Shown here: positions 25,805 to 34,738 of the stretch, one piece after another
Layout of the letters: the number at the start of each line of letters is the position of its first letter
Numbering within the stretch: the first letter of the stretch is position 1
Assembly: GCA_947174785.1 (NCBI GenBank)
Contig: CAMWKG010000002.1
Location: 1-64,000 of the forward strand
Direction of reading: 5' to 3'
Length of the DNA: 64,000 bases
Source: an uncultured Mollicutes bacterium
GTDB lineage: Bacteria > Bacillota_I > Bacilli_A > Acholeplasmatales > Anaeroplasmataceae
Made by a program: the position numbers and the translations under genes
Notes under the pieces: generated by a model
What the model saw: only the letters and a program-made list of their open reading frames with translations
Database searches by the model: none
Told to the model about the DNA's origin: nothing

Positions 25805-27350
25805 TTTCACTCTCTTCAAACTTAAGCTCTAAATCAACAAGCCCATCATAAAATTCTGGCTCATGTGTAACTAAAATGACACTTCCAGGAAAATCATTAA
25901 TACTATCCCAAAGCTCAGATTTTGAATAGATATCTAGATGATTGGTAGGCTCATCAAAGATTAAGACATTACTTTTCTTCATTGTCATAAGAGCTAGTCT
26001 TACCTTTGTCTGTTGTCCACCAGATAGATTAGCCATAGGCTGCAAAGACATTTCACCTTTGATGCCAGCTGTTGCTAAAATACTTCTAAGCTCACCATCT
26101 GTTTTCATTGGATAAAATCTTCTTAAGTAACTGATTGGAGTTGTAACAGAATCATACTCTTCTTCCTGGGCAAAATAGTTTAAATCTGCTGAAGGATTCC
26201 ATACATATTCTCCACTAATTGTTGGCAGGATTCCTAAAATACTTTTTAAAATCGTGGATTTCCCTATTCCGTTATGTCCTAGGATTACCACCTTTTCGTT
26301 ATGCTTCAGCAAAAAATCTATGTCAGATAAAACAGGTTTCCCATTATATCCTACTGTGAGTTTCTTGAGTTTTAATACTTCATCTCCTAACCCTTTAGAA
26401 AATGGAAACTTCAAATGCATCGGTTCATGATGCATAGGCTTTTCTAAAACCTTAACACGTTCAAGCATTTTTCTTCTAGATTTCGCTTGCTTAGAAGTGG
26501 TTGCTCTGACAATATTTTTTTGAATAAATTCTTCTGTTTTCTTTATCCATTTCTTTTGGTTTTCAAATGCGTTTTGATATTGTTCATCCCTTATAGCTTT
26601 TTCCTTTAAGTATAGGTCATACTTCATCTTATAGCGAACCATTTCTTTATTGGACAAGCAGTAGACAATCTCACCAATGGCTCTTAAGAAATCCTCATCG
26701 TGACTAATCACAACAAAGGCTTTATCAAAATCAACTAAATACTTTGCAAGCCATTCAATATGAGCTGTATCTAAAAAGTTAGTAGGCTCATCCATCAATA
26801 AAACATCTGGTGCTTCTAATAATAATTTTGCAAGATACACCTTAGCACGCTGTCCACCACTTAAATGATTTAGGTGTGTATCCATTCCATAGCCTGCAAT
26901 ACCTAAGCCATTTACGACATTGCCGAGTGTGGAATTCATTTGATAAAAGTTCTTTTCTTCTAATTCTTCTTGAATACTTTGAGCTCTAGTTAAATATTTT
27001 TCATATTCATTTTCTGGACAACTACATAATGCTTCATAGTAGGAGTTCATTAGTTTTTCTTTTTCCAAGAGTGGGGCAAACACCTCAGTTAAATAATCAT
27101 AAATAGAGATATCCTTCTTAACCTTCAATTGTTGGTCCAAATACCCATAGGTAACATGGTTTAACCAAGTGATAGAGCCTGCATCTGGAATTAAATTCTT
27201 AGCTATTAAATTCATAAATGTGGATTTGCCACAGCCATTATCTCCAACTAAAACGATATGTTCTTTAGGCTGAATCCGAAAGCTTACCTTATTATATAAG
27301 CCAACATCTGCATATTTAAATTCTAAGCCTTCTACCTCTAATAGTCCCAC
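25791..27350 (-). CDS. ABC-F family ATPase
   Basis: 519 residues with two nucleotide-binding domains and no membrane segments: Walker A GDNGCGKST and GHNGIGKST, signatures LSGGQRAKV and LSGGQQTKV, Walker B VLLMDEPTNFLD and VLIFDEPTNHLD. A charged inter-domain linker (about 220–320, with KAIRDEQYQNAFENQKKWIK) is typical of ribosome-associated ABC-F proteins such as translation factors or ribosome-protecting antibiotic resistance proteins. Which class cannot be decided. GTG start at 27350 behind a consensus AAGGAGGTG. Confidence 0.88.
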   Translation of the reverse strand: MGLLEVEGLEFKYADVGLYNKVSFRIQPKEHIVLVGDNGCGKSTFMNLIAKNLIPDAGSITWLNHVTYGYLDQQLKVKKDISIYDYLTEVFAPLLEKEKLMNSYYEALCSCPENEYEKYLTRAQSIQEELEEKNFYQMNSTLGNVVNGLGIAGYGMDTHLNHLSGGQRAKVYLAKLLLEAPDVLLMDEPTNFLDTAHIEWLAKYLVDFDKAFVVISHDEDFLRAIGEIVYCLSNKEMVRYKMKYDLYLKEKAIRDEQYQNAFENQKKWIKKTEEFIQKNIVRATTSKQAKSRRKMLERVKVLEKPMHHEPMHLKFPFSKGLGDEVLKLKKLTVGYNGKPVLSDIDFLLKHNEKVVILGHNGIGKSTILKSILGILPTISGEYVWNPSADLNYFAQEEEYDSVTTPISYLRRFYPMKTDGELRSILATAGIKGEMSLQPMANLSGGQQTKVRLALMTMKKSNVLIFDEPTNHLDIYSKSELWDSINDFPGSVILVTHEPEFYDGLVDLELKFEESENGSK

Positions 27351-27376
27351 TTTGACACCTCCTTACAATAAGATAG

Positions 27377-27396
27377 GGTCTATGAAAACATAGACC
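27377..27396 (-). terminator. Hairpin after thrS
   Basis: GGTCTATG/CATAGACC stem of 8 bp just beyond the thrS stop; the trailing T tract is weak, so termination may be partial and the ABC-F gene may be partly cotranscribed. Confidence 0.5.
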
Positions 27397-27407
27397 TTAC
27401 CCTCTCA

Positions 27408-29306
27408 TTAATTTTTTTCTTTTACATGATTTAAAATCATATCTATAAATTCGTCTATAGAAACAGATACTTGTTCTTGTTTTCCATATGGACGATAATT
27501 AACAGTATTAGATTCTAGCTCCTTATCACCTATTACCAAAGTATAAGGTATTTTCTTTGTTTGAGCCTCTCTAATCTTATAACCAAGCTTTTCATCTCTA
27601 AAATCATTTTCAAAACGAATTCCTACTTTTTGGAAGGCTTCATTTAGCTTTAAGCAGTATTCCTTATGTGCATCAGCTACTGGAATTAGCTTGACCTGAA
27701 CTGGAGCTAACCAAGTAGGGAAAGCACCTGCATAGTTTTCTGTAATGATACCAATAAAACGCTCTAAAGAACCAAAGCAAGCTCTATGAATCATAATAGG
27801 TGTTTTCTTGCTTCCATCTTCTGAAATATAAGTACAATTAAAACGACCAGGAAGCTGCATATCTAGCTGTACAGTACCACATTGCCAAATACGGTTCATA
27901 GAATCCCTTAGCTTAAAGTCAAGCTTTGGTCCGTAGAAGGCACCATCACCAGGATTAATTTTAAAGCTGTGTCCTGTTGCAAGACAAGCTTCTTCTAGTG
28001 CTTTTTCAGCTTCATTCCAAACTTCAATTTCACCAATATAATTCTCTTCAGGTCTTGTAGAAAGTTCAATAGAATAATCTAGTCCAAAAATAGAATAAAC
28101 ATAATCATATAGAGATAATATTCTTGCAACCTCATCTCCTACCTGATCTTCCTTTAGCATAATATGGGCATCATCCTGAGTAAAGCCACGTACTCTAAAT
28201 AAACCATTTAAAGCACCACTTGCCTCATAACGATGTACATTACCTAATTCAGAATAACGAAGTGGTAGCTCCTTATAGGAATGCAAATCATTCTTATAAA
28301 CTAAAATAGCTCCTGGACAGTTCATAGGCTTAATCGCATAAGTACCATCTTCTACATCAATTGTAAACATATCATCCTTATAATGATCCCAGTGACCTGA
28401 AGTTTCCCATAACTCACGGTTTAACATAATAGGAGTATTGATAGTTAAATATCCACGCTTCTTATGAAGATCTAACCAGAAATCCTCTAGTGTTCTTCTT
28501 AACTGATAGCCCTTAGGTAACCAGAAAGGAAGTCCTGGACCATACTCGGAAAGCATAAATAAATCTAATTCCTTACCTAGCTTACGATGATCTCTTTTCT
28601 TTCTTTCTTCTAAGTTATGTAGATGAATTTCTAAAGCTTCAGGCGTTGCAAAGCAAGTACCATAAATACGAGTAAGCATTTCATTTTTAGAATCTCCACG
28701 CCAGTACGCACCTGATACATTTAACAATTTAAAATTCTTTAAAACACTTGTAGAAATAACGTGTGGTCCTCTACAAACATCTGCATAATCTGCTTGTTCA
28801 TAAATGCCAACCTCTTCATCCTCTACTGCATCAATCAGTTCACATTTAAACTTATCTGAAGCAAATTTCTTTTTTGCCTCACTCTTTTTCAAATAGTAAT
28901 GTTGAATAGAAACATTTTCCTTAACAATCTTTTTCATCTCTGCTTCAATTTTTGGTAAATCCTCTAAAGCGATAGGACTATTTACCTTAAAGTCATAATA
29001 GAATCCTTCTTCAATTGCAGGACCAACACCAAAGCAGGTATCAGGATATAATCTATGCATTGCATGAGCAAGTAAATGTGCGCAAGAGTGATTTAAAACA
29101 TCTACTGCCTCTTTATCTTCTAAAAGAATTAATTCTAGCTTGCAGTCTTTAACAAGTGGTGTTTTTAAATCAACTAAAACATCATCCACTTTAGCAACAC
29201 AAGCCTTCTTGGCAAGACTTGAGGACAATTCCTTTGCAACCTCAATGACTAATTTTCCTTCTTCAACCTCTTTAATACTTCCATCTTTTAAACTAATCTT
29301 TAACAT
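27408..29306 (-). CDS. thrS: Threonine–tRNA ligase
   Basis: 632 residues, full length. An N-terminal TGS domain (1–60), the editing domain with HSCAHLLAHAM, the class II core with motif 2 and zinc ligands (MNCPGAILV, HRYEASGALNGLFRVRGFTQDD, and TPIMIHRACFGSLERF), and the HGTP anticodon-binding domain at the end. It charges tRNA-Thr. The gene lies 15 nt behind a GNAT gene, both downstream of a threonine T-box. Confidence 0.97.
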   Translation of the reverse strand: MLKISLKDGSIKEVEEGKLVIEVAKELSSSLAKKACVAKVDDVLVDLKTPLVKDCKLELILLEDKEAVDVLNHSCAHLLAHAMHRLYPDTCFGVGPAIEEGFYYDFKVNSPIALEDLPKIEAEMKKIVKENVSIQHYYLKKSEAKKKFASDKFKCELIDAVEDEEVGIYEQADYADVCRGPHVISTSVLKNFKLLNVSGAYWRGDSKNEMLTRIYGTCFATPEALEIHLHNLEERKKRDHRKLGKELDLFMLSEYGPGLPFWLPKGYQLRRTLEDFWLDLHKKRGYLTINTPIMLNRELWETSGHWDHYKDDMFTIDVEDGTYAIKPMNCPGAILVYKNDLHSYKELPLRYSELGNVHRYEASGALNGLFRVRGFTQDDAHIMLKEDQVGDEVARILSLYDYVYSIFGLDYSIELSTRPEENYIGEIEVWNEAEKALEEACLATGHSFKINPGDGAFYGPKLDFKLRDSMNRIWQCGTVQLDMQLPGRFNCTYISEDGSKKTPIMIHRACFGSLERFIGIITENYAGAFPTWLAPVQVKLIPVADAHKEYCLKLNEAFQKVGIRFENDFRDEKLGYKIREAQTKKIPYTLVIGDKELESNTVNYRPYGKQEQVSVSIDEFIDMILNHVKEKN

Positions 29307-29321
29307 ATTTTCTTCTCCTTT

Positions 29322-29759
29322 TTATAAATATTTAATCATATTCACTTCGTGTATTCCATCCTCATCAACAACATCAGTTTCTATAAAGCCTACTTTTTCA
29401 TAAATATGCTTAGCCTGATCATTGCCCCATAAGTAGGTGGTGGTTAATTCCTTTGTATGAAATCTAGATTTCATAAATTCTATCAACTGTCTTAAAGCAA
29501 TCGTACCATAGCCTTTATTTTGAAAATTACTATCAATGGCATAGTCCCATAAAAAATAATCTGTTTCAGAATATTTTCTTAACATTGCAAATCCAACACA
29601 TTCAGTATTCAAACAAATATTATAGGCAAGTATATCTGGCTTACCTATAAACTTCTCTATTGTTTCGAAACTTGAAATTTGCCTTCTTTGTTCCTCTGTT
29701 AAATGAATCAAAATCCCCTTTGATTCTAAAAACTGGAAGATAGGATTAGTCTGGCCCAT
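29322..29759 (-). CDS. GNAT-family N-acetyltransferase in the thrS operon
   Basis: About 145 residues. Acetyl-CoA loop NKGYGTIALRQL, preceded by WDYAIDSNFQ, and motif B NDQAKHIYEKVGFIETD. ATG at 29759 follows GAGGGTGATAGC and comes after the T-box terminator; reading further upstream would enter the leader RNA. It is the first gene after the T-box, so its expression should rise on threonine starvation. A RimI-like or amino-acid acetylating function is possible but unproven. Confidence 0.8.
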   Translation of the reverse strand: MGQTNPIFQFLESKGILIHLTEEQRRQISSFETIEKFIGKPDILAYNICLNTECVGFAMLRKYSETDYFLWDYAIDSNFQNKGYGTIALRQLIEFMKSRFHTKELTTTYLWGNDQAKHIYEKVGFIETDVVDEDGIHEVNMIKYL

Positions 29760-29785
29760 GCTATCACCCTCTAACAATAAAAAAA

Positions 29786-30005
29786 TCGCCCCTAAACAAA
29801 AGGACGAAAAAGCTTTCCGCGGTACCACCTTAATTTTAGAATTTCTTCTAACACTTTAAAAATTCTTAACGCGAATCAACGAAGTGGCATTTCCTCCACT
29901 CATCTTTAAAGGTAGTAACTAAATATACTTTATAGATACTTTCACCAAATGTATCCTCTCTGAAATAAAGCTCATATTTAATCGTGTCCTTTATCAAACG
30001 ATTTG
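29786..30005 (-). promoter_or_regulatory. T-box riboswitch leader (threonine)
   Basis: The minus-strand leader contains AGAGAGGATACATTTGGTGA-type Stem I sequence, a candidate specifier ACT (Thr) in GTTACTACC at about 29913–29921, and the T-box core AAGGTGGTACCGCGG ending at 29819. A terminator follows: TCGTCC (29807–29802) with GGGCGA (29791–29786) and a T7 tract. Uncharged tRNA-Thr should favour antitermination into the GNAT–thrS operon. The T-box core is unmistakable; the specifier assignment fits thrS but is from reading alone. Confidence 0.88.
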
Positions 30006-30010
30006 TTAAT

Positions 30011-30039
30011 ATTATATACTAATTTATTTTAAAATACAA
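30011..30039 (-). promoter_or_regulatory. Promoter of the T-box–GNAT–thrS operon
   Basis: TTGTAT (30039–30034), 17-bp spacer, TATAAT (30016–30011), placing the start near 30004. Confidence 0.75.
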
Positions 30040-30114
30040 TAGACTTAAAAAAATTTCTACAAACCTTAAAATTCCCTTTTAATAAAAGCATTAAACCTTT
30101 ATTTTTATCAAAAT

Positions 30115-30549
30115 CTATTTAAGATTTGGCTCGCCATATTCGCGAACCATTGCCTCCATCGTGATAATCCACTGCTTACCATACTTCATAACATCAATAC
30201 CTTCCTTTAGCTTTCCATATGATATAGCTTTTCTCAATGTACTTTCATTCAATCCCCAAAGTGTCGTGGCATCCCCAAAGGATAGCAAATGATCAAATGG
30301 TGTTTCTATAATAACACCATTTTCAAATAGTTCATCACAAGATAAATCTATTTCATCATTCCACACAACACCATAACCACCAGTATCTACAAAGCATTCA
30401 TAAAATAAATTATTCATTTTTAAATTATTAAAAGCATTAAATCTATCAAATAATGGTTTTACATCATATTTTTTAGTTACGCCTTCTGAAAATAAAATCA
30501 TAAGCTGATACTCTTCTAAAGGAATAACTGATTTAATCTTATGAAACAT
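30115..30549 (-). CDS. DUF2442 domain protein with C-terminal HTH-like segment
   Basis: 144 residues. Residues 1–80 match DUF2442 (SVIPLEEYQLMILFSEG, KYDVKPLFD, GYGVVWNDEIDLSCDELFENG). Residues 90–144 (TTLWGLNESTLRKAISYGKL) look like a small helix-turn-helix. DUF2442 proteins are usually partnered with DUF4160, as here, 16 nt upstream, and the pair is regarded as a possible toxin–antitoxin or regulatory module. The HTH suggests this is the DNA-binding, antitoxin-like partner. Confidence 0.72.
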   Translation of the reverse strand: MFHKIKSVIPLEEYQLMILFSEGVTKKYDVKPLFDRFNAFNNLKMNNLFYECFVDTGGYGVVWNDEIDLSCDELFENGVIIETPFDHLLSFGDATTLWGLNESTLRKAISYGKLKEGIDVMKYGKQWIITMEAMVREYGEPNLK

Positions 30550-30565
30550 TTGAGATTCCTCCTTA

Positions 30566-30820
30566 TTATTTTAGTGGTTCAAGTTGTTTAAAGACTTGAG
30601 TCTCCCATATCTGTAATAAATCCTCTTTATGAAGCCCCATCCATTCTAAAACAAGAGTTAAAGCTTTAGATGGTAATTCTCCTTCAATAACCTTGAAGTC
30701 TATCAGTGATATAACTGCAACATATTCATTATATATAGCATGGAGATGAGGTGGGTTATGTTCTGCTTGCTGAAAGTACATTCGAATGATTATCCCATAG
30801 AATCTTGATAAAACAGGCAT
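30566..30820 (-). CDS. DUF4160 family protein
   Basis: 84 residues: MPVLSRFYGIIIRMYFQQAE then HNPPHLHAIYNEYVAVISL, the diagnostic DUF4160 block with conserved histidines. ATG at 30820 has GGAGG at the right distance. It is the first gene of a two-gene operon with the DUF2442–HTH protein. The conserved HNPPHLHA could be a catalytic or metal site, but the activity is unknown. Confidence 0.75.
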   Translation of the reverse strand: MPVLSRFYGIIIRMYFQQAEHNPPHLHAIYNEYVAVISLIDFKVIEGELPSKALTLVLEWMGLHKEDLLQIWETQVFKQLEPLK

Positions 30821-30839
30821 AATCTTTACCTCCAAAATT

Positions 30840-30868
30840 ATTGTATCACGTTATAGTGATGTTGTAAA
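30840..30868 (-). promoter_or_regulatory. Promoter and palindromic operator of the DUF4160–DUF2442 pair
   Basis: TTTACA (30868–30863), 17-bp spacer, TACAAT (30845–30840). Inside the spacer lies the inverted repeat ATCAC-N6-GTGAT (30845–30860), well placed for autorepression by the HTH-bearing partner. Confidence 0.6.
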
Positions 30869-30928
30869 GAGTTTTTAAAAAAATATACCCAATTATCATT
30901 ACAAATAATTGGGTTATAATATTCTCTT

Positions 30929-31795
30929 TTATCTTTTATAACTACGATTATCTAATTCAATAATTTGAACTAGACCATTTAATCTAGAAATAATGCGTTG
31001 TGCTTTTAAGGAGTCAGATTTTGACTTAGATGTTGCAAGCTGTTCTTCTAGGTCTTCTCCAGGATTTAAATTTGATGAAATGAAAACTGGTTTTTCTTCC
31101 ATTAAACGATAATTTAATACTGGTCCTAAAACCTCATCTCTTAACCAAGGTGTCATATTTTCACTACCTAAATCATCTAGAAGTAATACATCTACACTCT
31201 TTAGATAATTGATTAATTCTTCTAATCTAGAAGAACCAATCGAATTTTTTAATTCTACAACTAAATCAGGGAAATAGATAATTAAGGATTCTATTCCATT
31301 TCTGGCAAGCTCATTTGCAACACATCCCAAAATAAAGGTCTTTCCTGTTGCAAAGCCACCATGAATATATAAACCTTTTGTAAAAATATTTCCCTTCATA
31401 TTTTGAATAAATTTAACAATATACTCATAGATTTTTCTTCTATTTTCTGTGGAAGTATCATATGCTGATAAATCTGCTTGTAAAATATTCTTTGGAACAA
31501 ACAAGGTTTTAATTCTCTGGTTTTCATTTTCCTTCTTGGTTGCTTCTTTTTTAAATTTACAAGGTATAAGAACAAAAGAATTGTCTTCAGGCTTGAGGAT
31601 ATACCCTTGATTTGTATTCATGCAGGCTCCAAGACCTTTGCACTTACTACAATTTCTTTGTTCTTCTGCAAATAGTGCGAAATCATTTGCATTCCATGAA
31701 GTAATATCATAGCCTTCTAATAGAGGATCTTTCTTTAATTTTTCAACATAGTCTAAGACATCTTTTTCATTTGCTTCTATATTTACTTTTCTCAT
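30929..31795 (-). CDS. dnaI: Primosomal helicase loader DnaI
   Basis: 288 residues. An N-terminal cysteine cluster (CSKCKGLGACM ... PCKFK, about 52–85) forms the zinc-containing helicase-binding domain. The C-terminal AAA+ part has Walker A GGFATGKT and Walker B VLLLDDLGSEN. It loads the replicative helicase at oriC and stalled forks with DnaB, whose stop codon overlaps this ATG by 4 nt. Last gene of the polA–dnaI operon. Confidence 0.93.
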   Translation of the reverse strand: MRKVNIEANEKDVLDYVEKLKKDPLLEGYDITSWNANDFALFAEEQRNCSKCKGLGACMNTNQGYILKPEDNSFVLIPCKFKKEATKKENENQRIKTLFVPKNILQADLSAYDTSTENRRKIYEYIVKFIQNMKGNIFTKGLYIHGGFATGKTFILGCVANELARNGIESLIIYFPDLVVELKNSIGSSRLEELINYLKSVDVLLLDDLGSENMTPWLRDEVLGPVLNYRLMEEKPVFISSNLNPGEDLEEQLATSKSKSDSLKAQRIISRLNGLVQIIELDNRSYKR

Positions 31796-32964
31796 AAGGA
31801 TTCAAATCCTCCTGCTTTATATTTGGTTTGAGTTACTTTAGACTTCTTTGCATCTGGTGCTTCAAAGGTTGTGGAATACTTAATAGCATCACTAGTAGTA
31901 AAGATATTATGACTAATCCAAGTTTCACTTACCTTTTTAAAATAAGCTAGTGTTGGAAGCTCTCCACTCTTTTCTTTTAATATTTTAATAATCATACAAT
32001 TTAATACACCCTTTGGCAAATCAATATTTGCATAAATTTCTTCAATTGTATTTAAATACTTAGGAGGAAAATCAGGCATAATTTGGGATAAGATTTCTGA
32101 TGGAGAGACATTATCTAAATACTCTATCAAATCTACACTTTCAATGTTTTCTTCTTCCTTAGTAATGAGCTTAGGAGCATCCATATGATGCAAATAGCTA
32201 TAAAGAATATTGGCTTTTTTCTTTAGCAATCTATAATCAAACAATCCAGTTCTATTGATGGATTCATTATATAAATTTGCCATTTGTACCTCATCAAATG
32301 CATAGACAAAGGCCAAATTATTAATTTGATCTTTAAATTGTTTTGTAATTCCCGTTTCTAAGAAATCCAAATTAATTTGCTTTTGGAACGCTTCAAAATT
32401 AAATTTGTTGTTATTAAGCTTAATATTATTGACAGGCTTTCTTCCAAGTAAATACTGAAATTTAGAAAAGCCTACATCTTCATTTAAAACAGAGGTATAA
32501 ACATCTTCAAAGCTCTTGGTTACGTTTTTAAATCTAGACTTATCTATTTTTTCAATCTTAAAATGATTATAAACTTTATCTGAAAGCTCCTTACCAATTT
32601 TTGAAGATAAATATAAACCTAAGGTTGCATCCTTTATGAAATTCTTAGGAGATAACGGTGCACAAATAACATACAAAAGTTCTTCTCCAGCTTCATAAGT
32701 AGTTAATAAGCCAATGCCTTCTAGCTGATATCTCGCCTTTAAAAATGATTTTTCCGTTAAGCTAAATAAATCTAAGATTTCTTGATGCGTGTATGTTTCA
32801 CTTTTTAAATTATTTCTTTCTAGTAAAGATTCTAGGCTGAAATAAAGCATCACTGCATCACTTCCAATCAGTGGTGCATAAAGTAAGGATAATGTAGAAA
32901 CATCATCACTAGATAAGCTAAAGCTAGAATATATATTTAGTTTTTTTGGTGCTAATGCTTCCAT
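31792..32964 (-). CDS. dnaB: Replication initiation and membrane attachment protein DnaB (Bacillus type)
   Basis: 390 residues. N-terminal winged-helix region (LSLLYAPLIGSDAVMLYFSLESLL) and the C-terminal DnaB_2/DnaD-like domain around 270–360 (ILSQIMPDFPPKYLNTIEEIY, then ELPTLAYFKKVSETW). This is the co-loader of the replicative helicase, not the E. coli DnaB helicase. It is coupled to dnaI by ATGA overlap, a Bacilli signature. Confidence 0.9.
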   Translation of the reverse strand: MEALAPKKLNIYSSFSLSSDDVSTLSLLYAPLIGSDAVMLYFSLESLLERNNLKSETYTHQEILDLFSLTEKSFLKARYQLEGIGLLTTYEAGEELLYVICAPLSPKNFIKDATLGLYLSSKIGKELSDKVYNHFKIEKIDKSRFKNVTKSFEDVYTSVLNEDVGFSKFQYLLGRKPVNNIKLNNNKFNFEAFQKQINLDFLETGITKQFKDQINNLAFVYAFDEVQMANLYNESINRTGLFDYRLLKKKANILYSYLHHMDAPKLITKEEENIESVDLIEYLDNVSPSEILSQIMPDFPPKYLNTIEEIYANIDLPKGVLNCMIIKILKEKSGELPTLAYFKKVSETWISHNIFTTSDAIKYSTTFEAPDAKKSKVTQTKYKAGGFESL

Positions 32965-32978
32965 AAGTATCCTCCTTT

Positions 32979-33329
32979 TTATTTATGTAATCCTAAGCCC
33001 TTAAATTCGAAGCTTTTTCCTAATTCCTGATAAATTGTAGTTAAAAGGCTATAGATTTTATTTTTGTTGCCAAATAAAAACTCTGCATCAATATAAAAAT
33101 CTATAGAAGTCTCTACAGGAGTTTGCTCAATAATTTTTGCTTGAATTGACATATGTGGTTTTTCAGCATAAATCTCTAAATAGTTATCATCAATGGAGAT
33201 TACACTGATATGCAATCTATCTAAAATATCTAAATAACAATCCTTTAATTTTTCATAAGAGGTTTTATAATAATGTGTTTGTAAGATTTCCTCTTGTGCA
33301 CGTTCGTTTGTTTCTACTATTTTTGCCAT
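32979..33329 (-). CDS. Conserved hypothetical protein between coaE and dnaB
   Basis: 116 residues, soluble, mixed α/β (KLKDCYLDILDRLHISVISI, then β-rich QAKIIEQTPVETSIDFYI). I do not recognise the family. GGAGA precedes the ATG; gaps to neighbours are 2 and 14 nt, so it is inside the replication/repair operon. In Bacillus this slot is held by nrdR, but the four-cysteine zinc ribbon of NrdR is absent. Confidence 0.6.
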   Translation of the reverse strand: MAKIVETNERAQEEILQTHYYKTSYEKLKDCYLDILDRLHISVISIDDNYLEIYAEKPHMSIQAKIIEQTPVETSIDFYIDAEFLFGNKNKIYSLLTTIYQELGKSFEFKGLGLHK

Positions 33330-33331
33330 AG

Positions 33332-33922
33332 TTATTCTCCTTTAATAAGTTTTAATATTTTTTTTACATTTTCTTTTGTTTCAGAAAATGACTCTTTAGA
33401 TTCAATCACAAAATCGGATTGACTCTTTTTTTCATCTAAAGACATTTGAGATGCAATCTTAGCTAGTGCATATTCTTTAGATATCCCATCTCTATGTATA
33501 AGACGCTTTAGTTGAGTTGCCTTATCCACATAGACACATACTATTGTATCACATAAATACGAAAGTTTAGCTTCAAAAAGTAACGGAATATCTAAAAAAA
33601 TAAGGTTTTCTTCTGTTTTTTGGATTAAATTCTTCATTTCTTCGACAATTAAGGGATGAGTAATCCTATTTAGCTTTTCTCTTGCCTCTGGATTTTCAAA
33701 AATATACCTTCCTAATTTCTTTCTATCTAATTCTAAATTGGGAAGAAAATATGCTGGTCCAAAGCCTTCTAATATTGCAGAATAAATAGGTTTTCCCTTT
33801 TGACTAAGAGCTTTAGAAATTACATCTGAATCAATCACAACATATCCTAATGAAATTAAATATTGACATACTGTACTTTTACCACTGGCAATACCGCCAG
33901 TGATACCCACTACTTTTTTCAT
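33332..33922 (-). CDS. coaE: Dephospho-CoA kinase
   Basis: About 196 residues. Starts MKKVVGITGGIASGKST with the P-loop at 8–17; lid and CoA-binding blocks include DSDVISKAL and LDIPLLFEAKLSY. It catalyses the last step of coenzyme A synthesis. ATG at 33922 follows the mutM stop by 4 nt; the longer in-frame reading overlaps mutM and lacks the family start. Confidence 0.95.
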   Translation of the reverse strand: MKKVVGITGGIASGKSTVCQYLISLGYVVIDSDVISKALSQKGKPIYSAILEGFGPAYFLPNLELDRKKLGRYIFENPEAREKLNRITHPLIVEEMKNLIQKTEENLIFLDIPLLFEAKLSYLCDTIVCVYVDKATQLKRLIHRDGISKEYALAKIASQMSLDEKKSQSDFVIESKESFSETKENVKKILKLIKGE

Positions 33923-33926
33923 ATAC

Positions 33927-34736
33927 TCACCTTTGACAAGCCTTACAATAATAACTTGTTCTTCCACCAATTTTTATAATCGTTAAAGCCTTGTTACAAC
34001 AAGGACATTCCCTTTTTGTATGGACCTTTAAAAAGTTTTGATAATTCCCAATAACACCTAAGGAGGAAGTATAGGATCGGATTGTTGTTCCCTTTTGTAG
34101 AATTGCTTCATTTAAAATGCTTTGACTGGAAATAAGAATTTGTTCTAATTGCTTTTTCGTTATACTAGAGGATTTACGTAAAGGAGATATATGAGCATCA
34201 TATAATACTTCATCTACATAAATATTTCCTAATCCAGAAATAAAGGTTTGATCTAAAAGAAGAGTTTTAATTGGAATACTTTTCTTCTTTATTCTAGTAT
34301 ATAATTCATCAAGATTATACTCCTTTTGATTGGCTTCTATCCCAAGAAGAGATAAGGGAGGAGTTGTATATAATTCTTTCTTAGATTTATATTCTATTCT
34401 TCCAAATTTTCTGACATCCTGATAAATCAATTTATATCCATTGCTCAAATGAAATACAACATGCTGATGCTTCTGAATTGGATAAGCTTCATCTACATAA
34501 AAATATTTTCCTTCCATACGTAAATGAGAAATAAAGGCACCATTAGAAAGAATAAAAATCAAGTATTTAGCATATCTTCTAATCTCAACAATCGTTTGAT
34601 TGCTTACTTGTTCTTTAAACAAATTTATGTTTTCTATAATTGGTTCATAGGTACAATCGATACCTGTAATAGTTAAGCCTGCTAACTCTTTATGTAATGT
34701 GGCTCTTACCACCTCAACCTCTGGAAGTTCTGGCAT
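33927..34736 (-). CDS. mutM: Formamidopyrimidine-DNA glycosylase
   Basis: 269 residues. N-terminal MPELPEVEVV with the catalytic Pro2/Glu3, the Lys/Asn region QTFISGLGNIYVDEVLY, and the C-terminal zinc finger CPCC-x16-CKAC. It excises oxidised purines such as 8-oxoguanine. The polA–mutM–coaE order is classic for Bacilli; here a nitroreductase gene is inserted after polA. Confidence 0.95.
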   Translation of the reverse strand: MPELPEVEVVRATLHKELAGLTITGIDCTYEPIIENINLFKEQVSNQTIVEIRRYAKYLIFILSNGAFISHLRMEGKYFYVDEAYPIQKHQHVVFHLSNGYKLIYQDVRKFGRIEYKSKKELYTTPPLSLLGIEANQKEYNLDELYTRIKKKSIPIKTLLLDQTFISGLGNIYVDEVLYDAHISPLRKSSSITKKQLEQILISSQSILNEAILQKGTTIRSYTSSLGVIGNYQNFLKVHTKRECPCCNKALTIIKIGGRTSYYCKACQR

Positions 34737-34738
34737 AG

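Noticed and set aside
29760-29828. N-terminal extension of the acetyltransferase upstream of thrS
   Set aside because: These codons lie in the T-box terminator stem and T tract.
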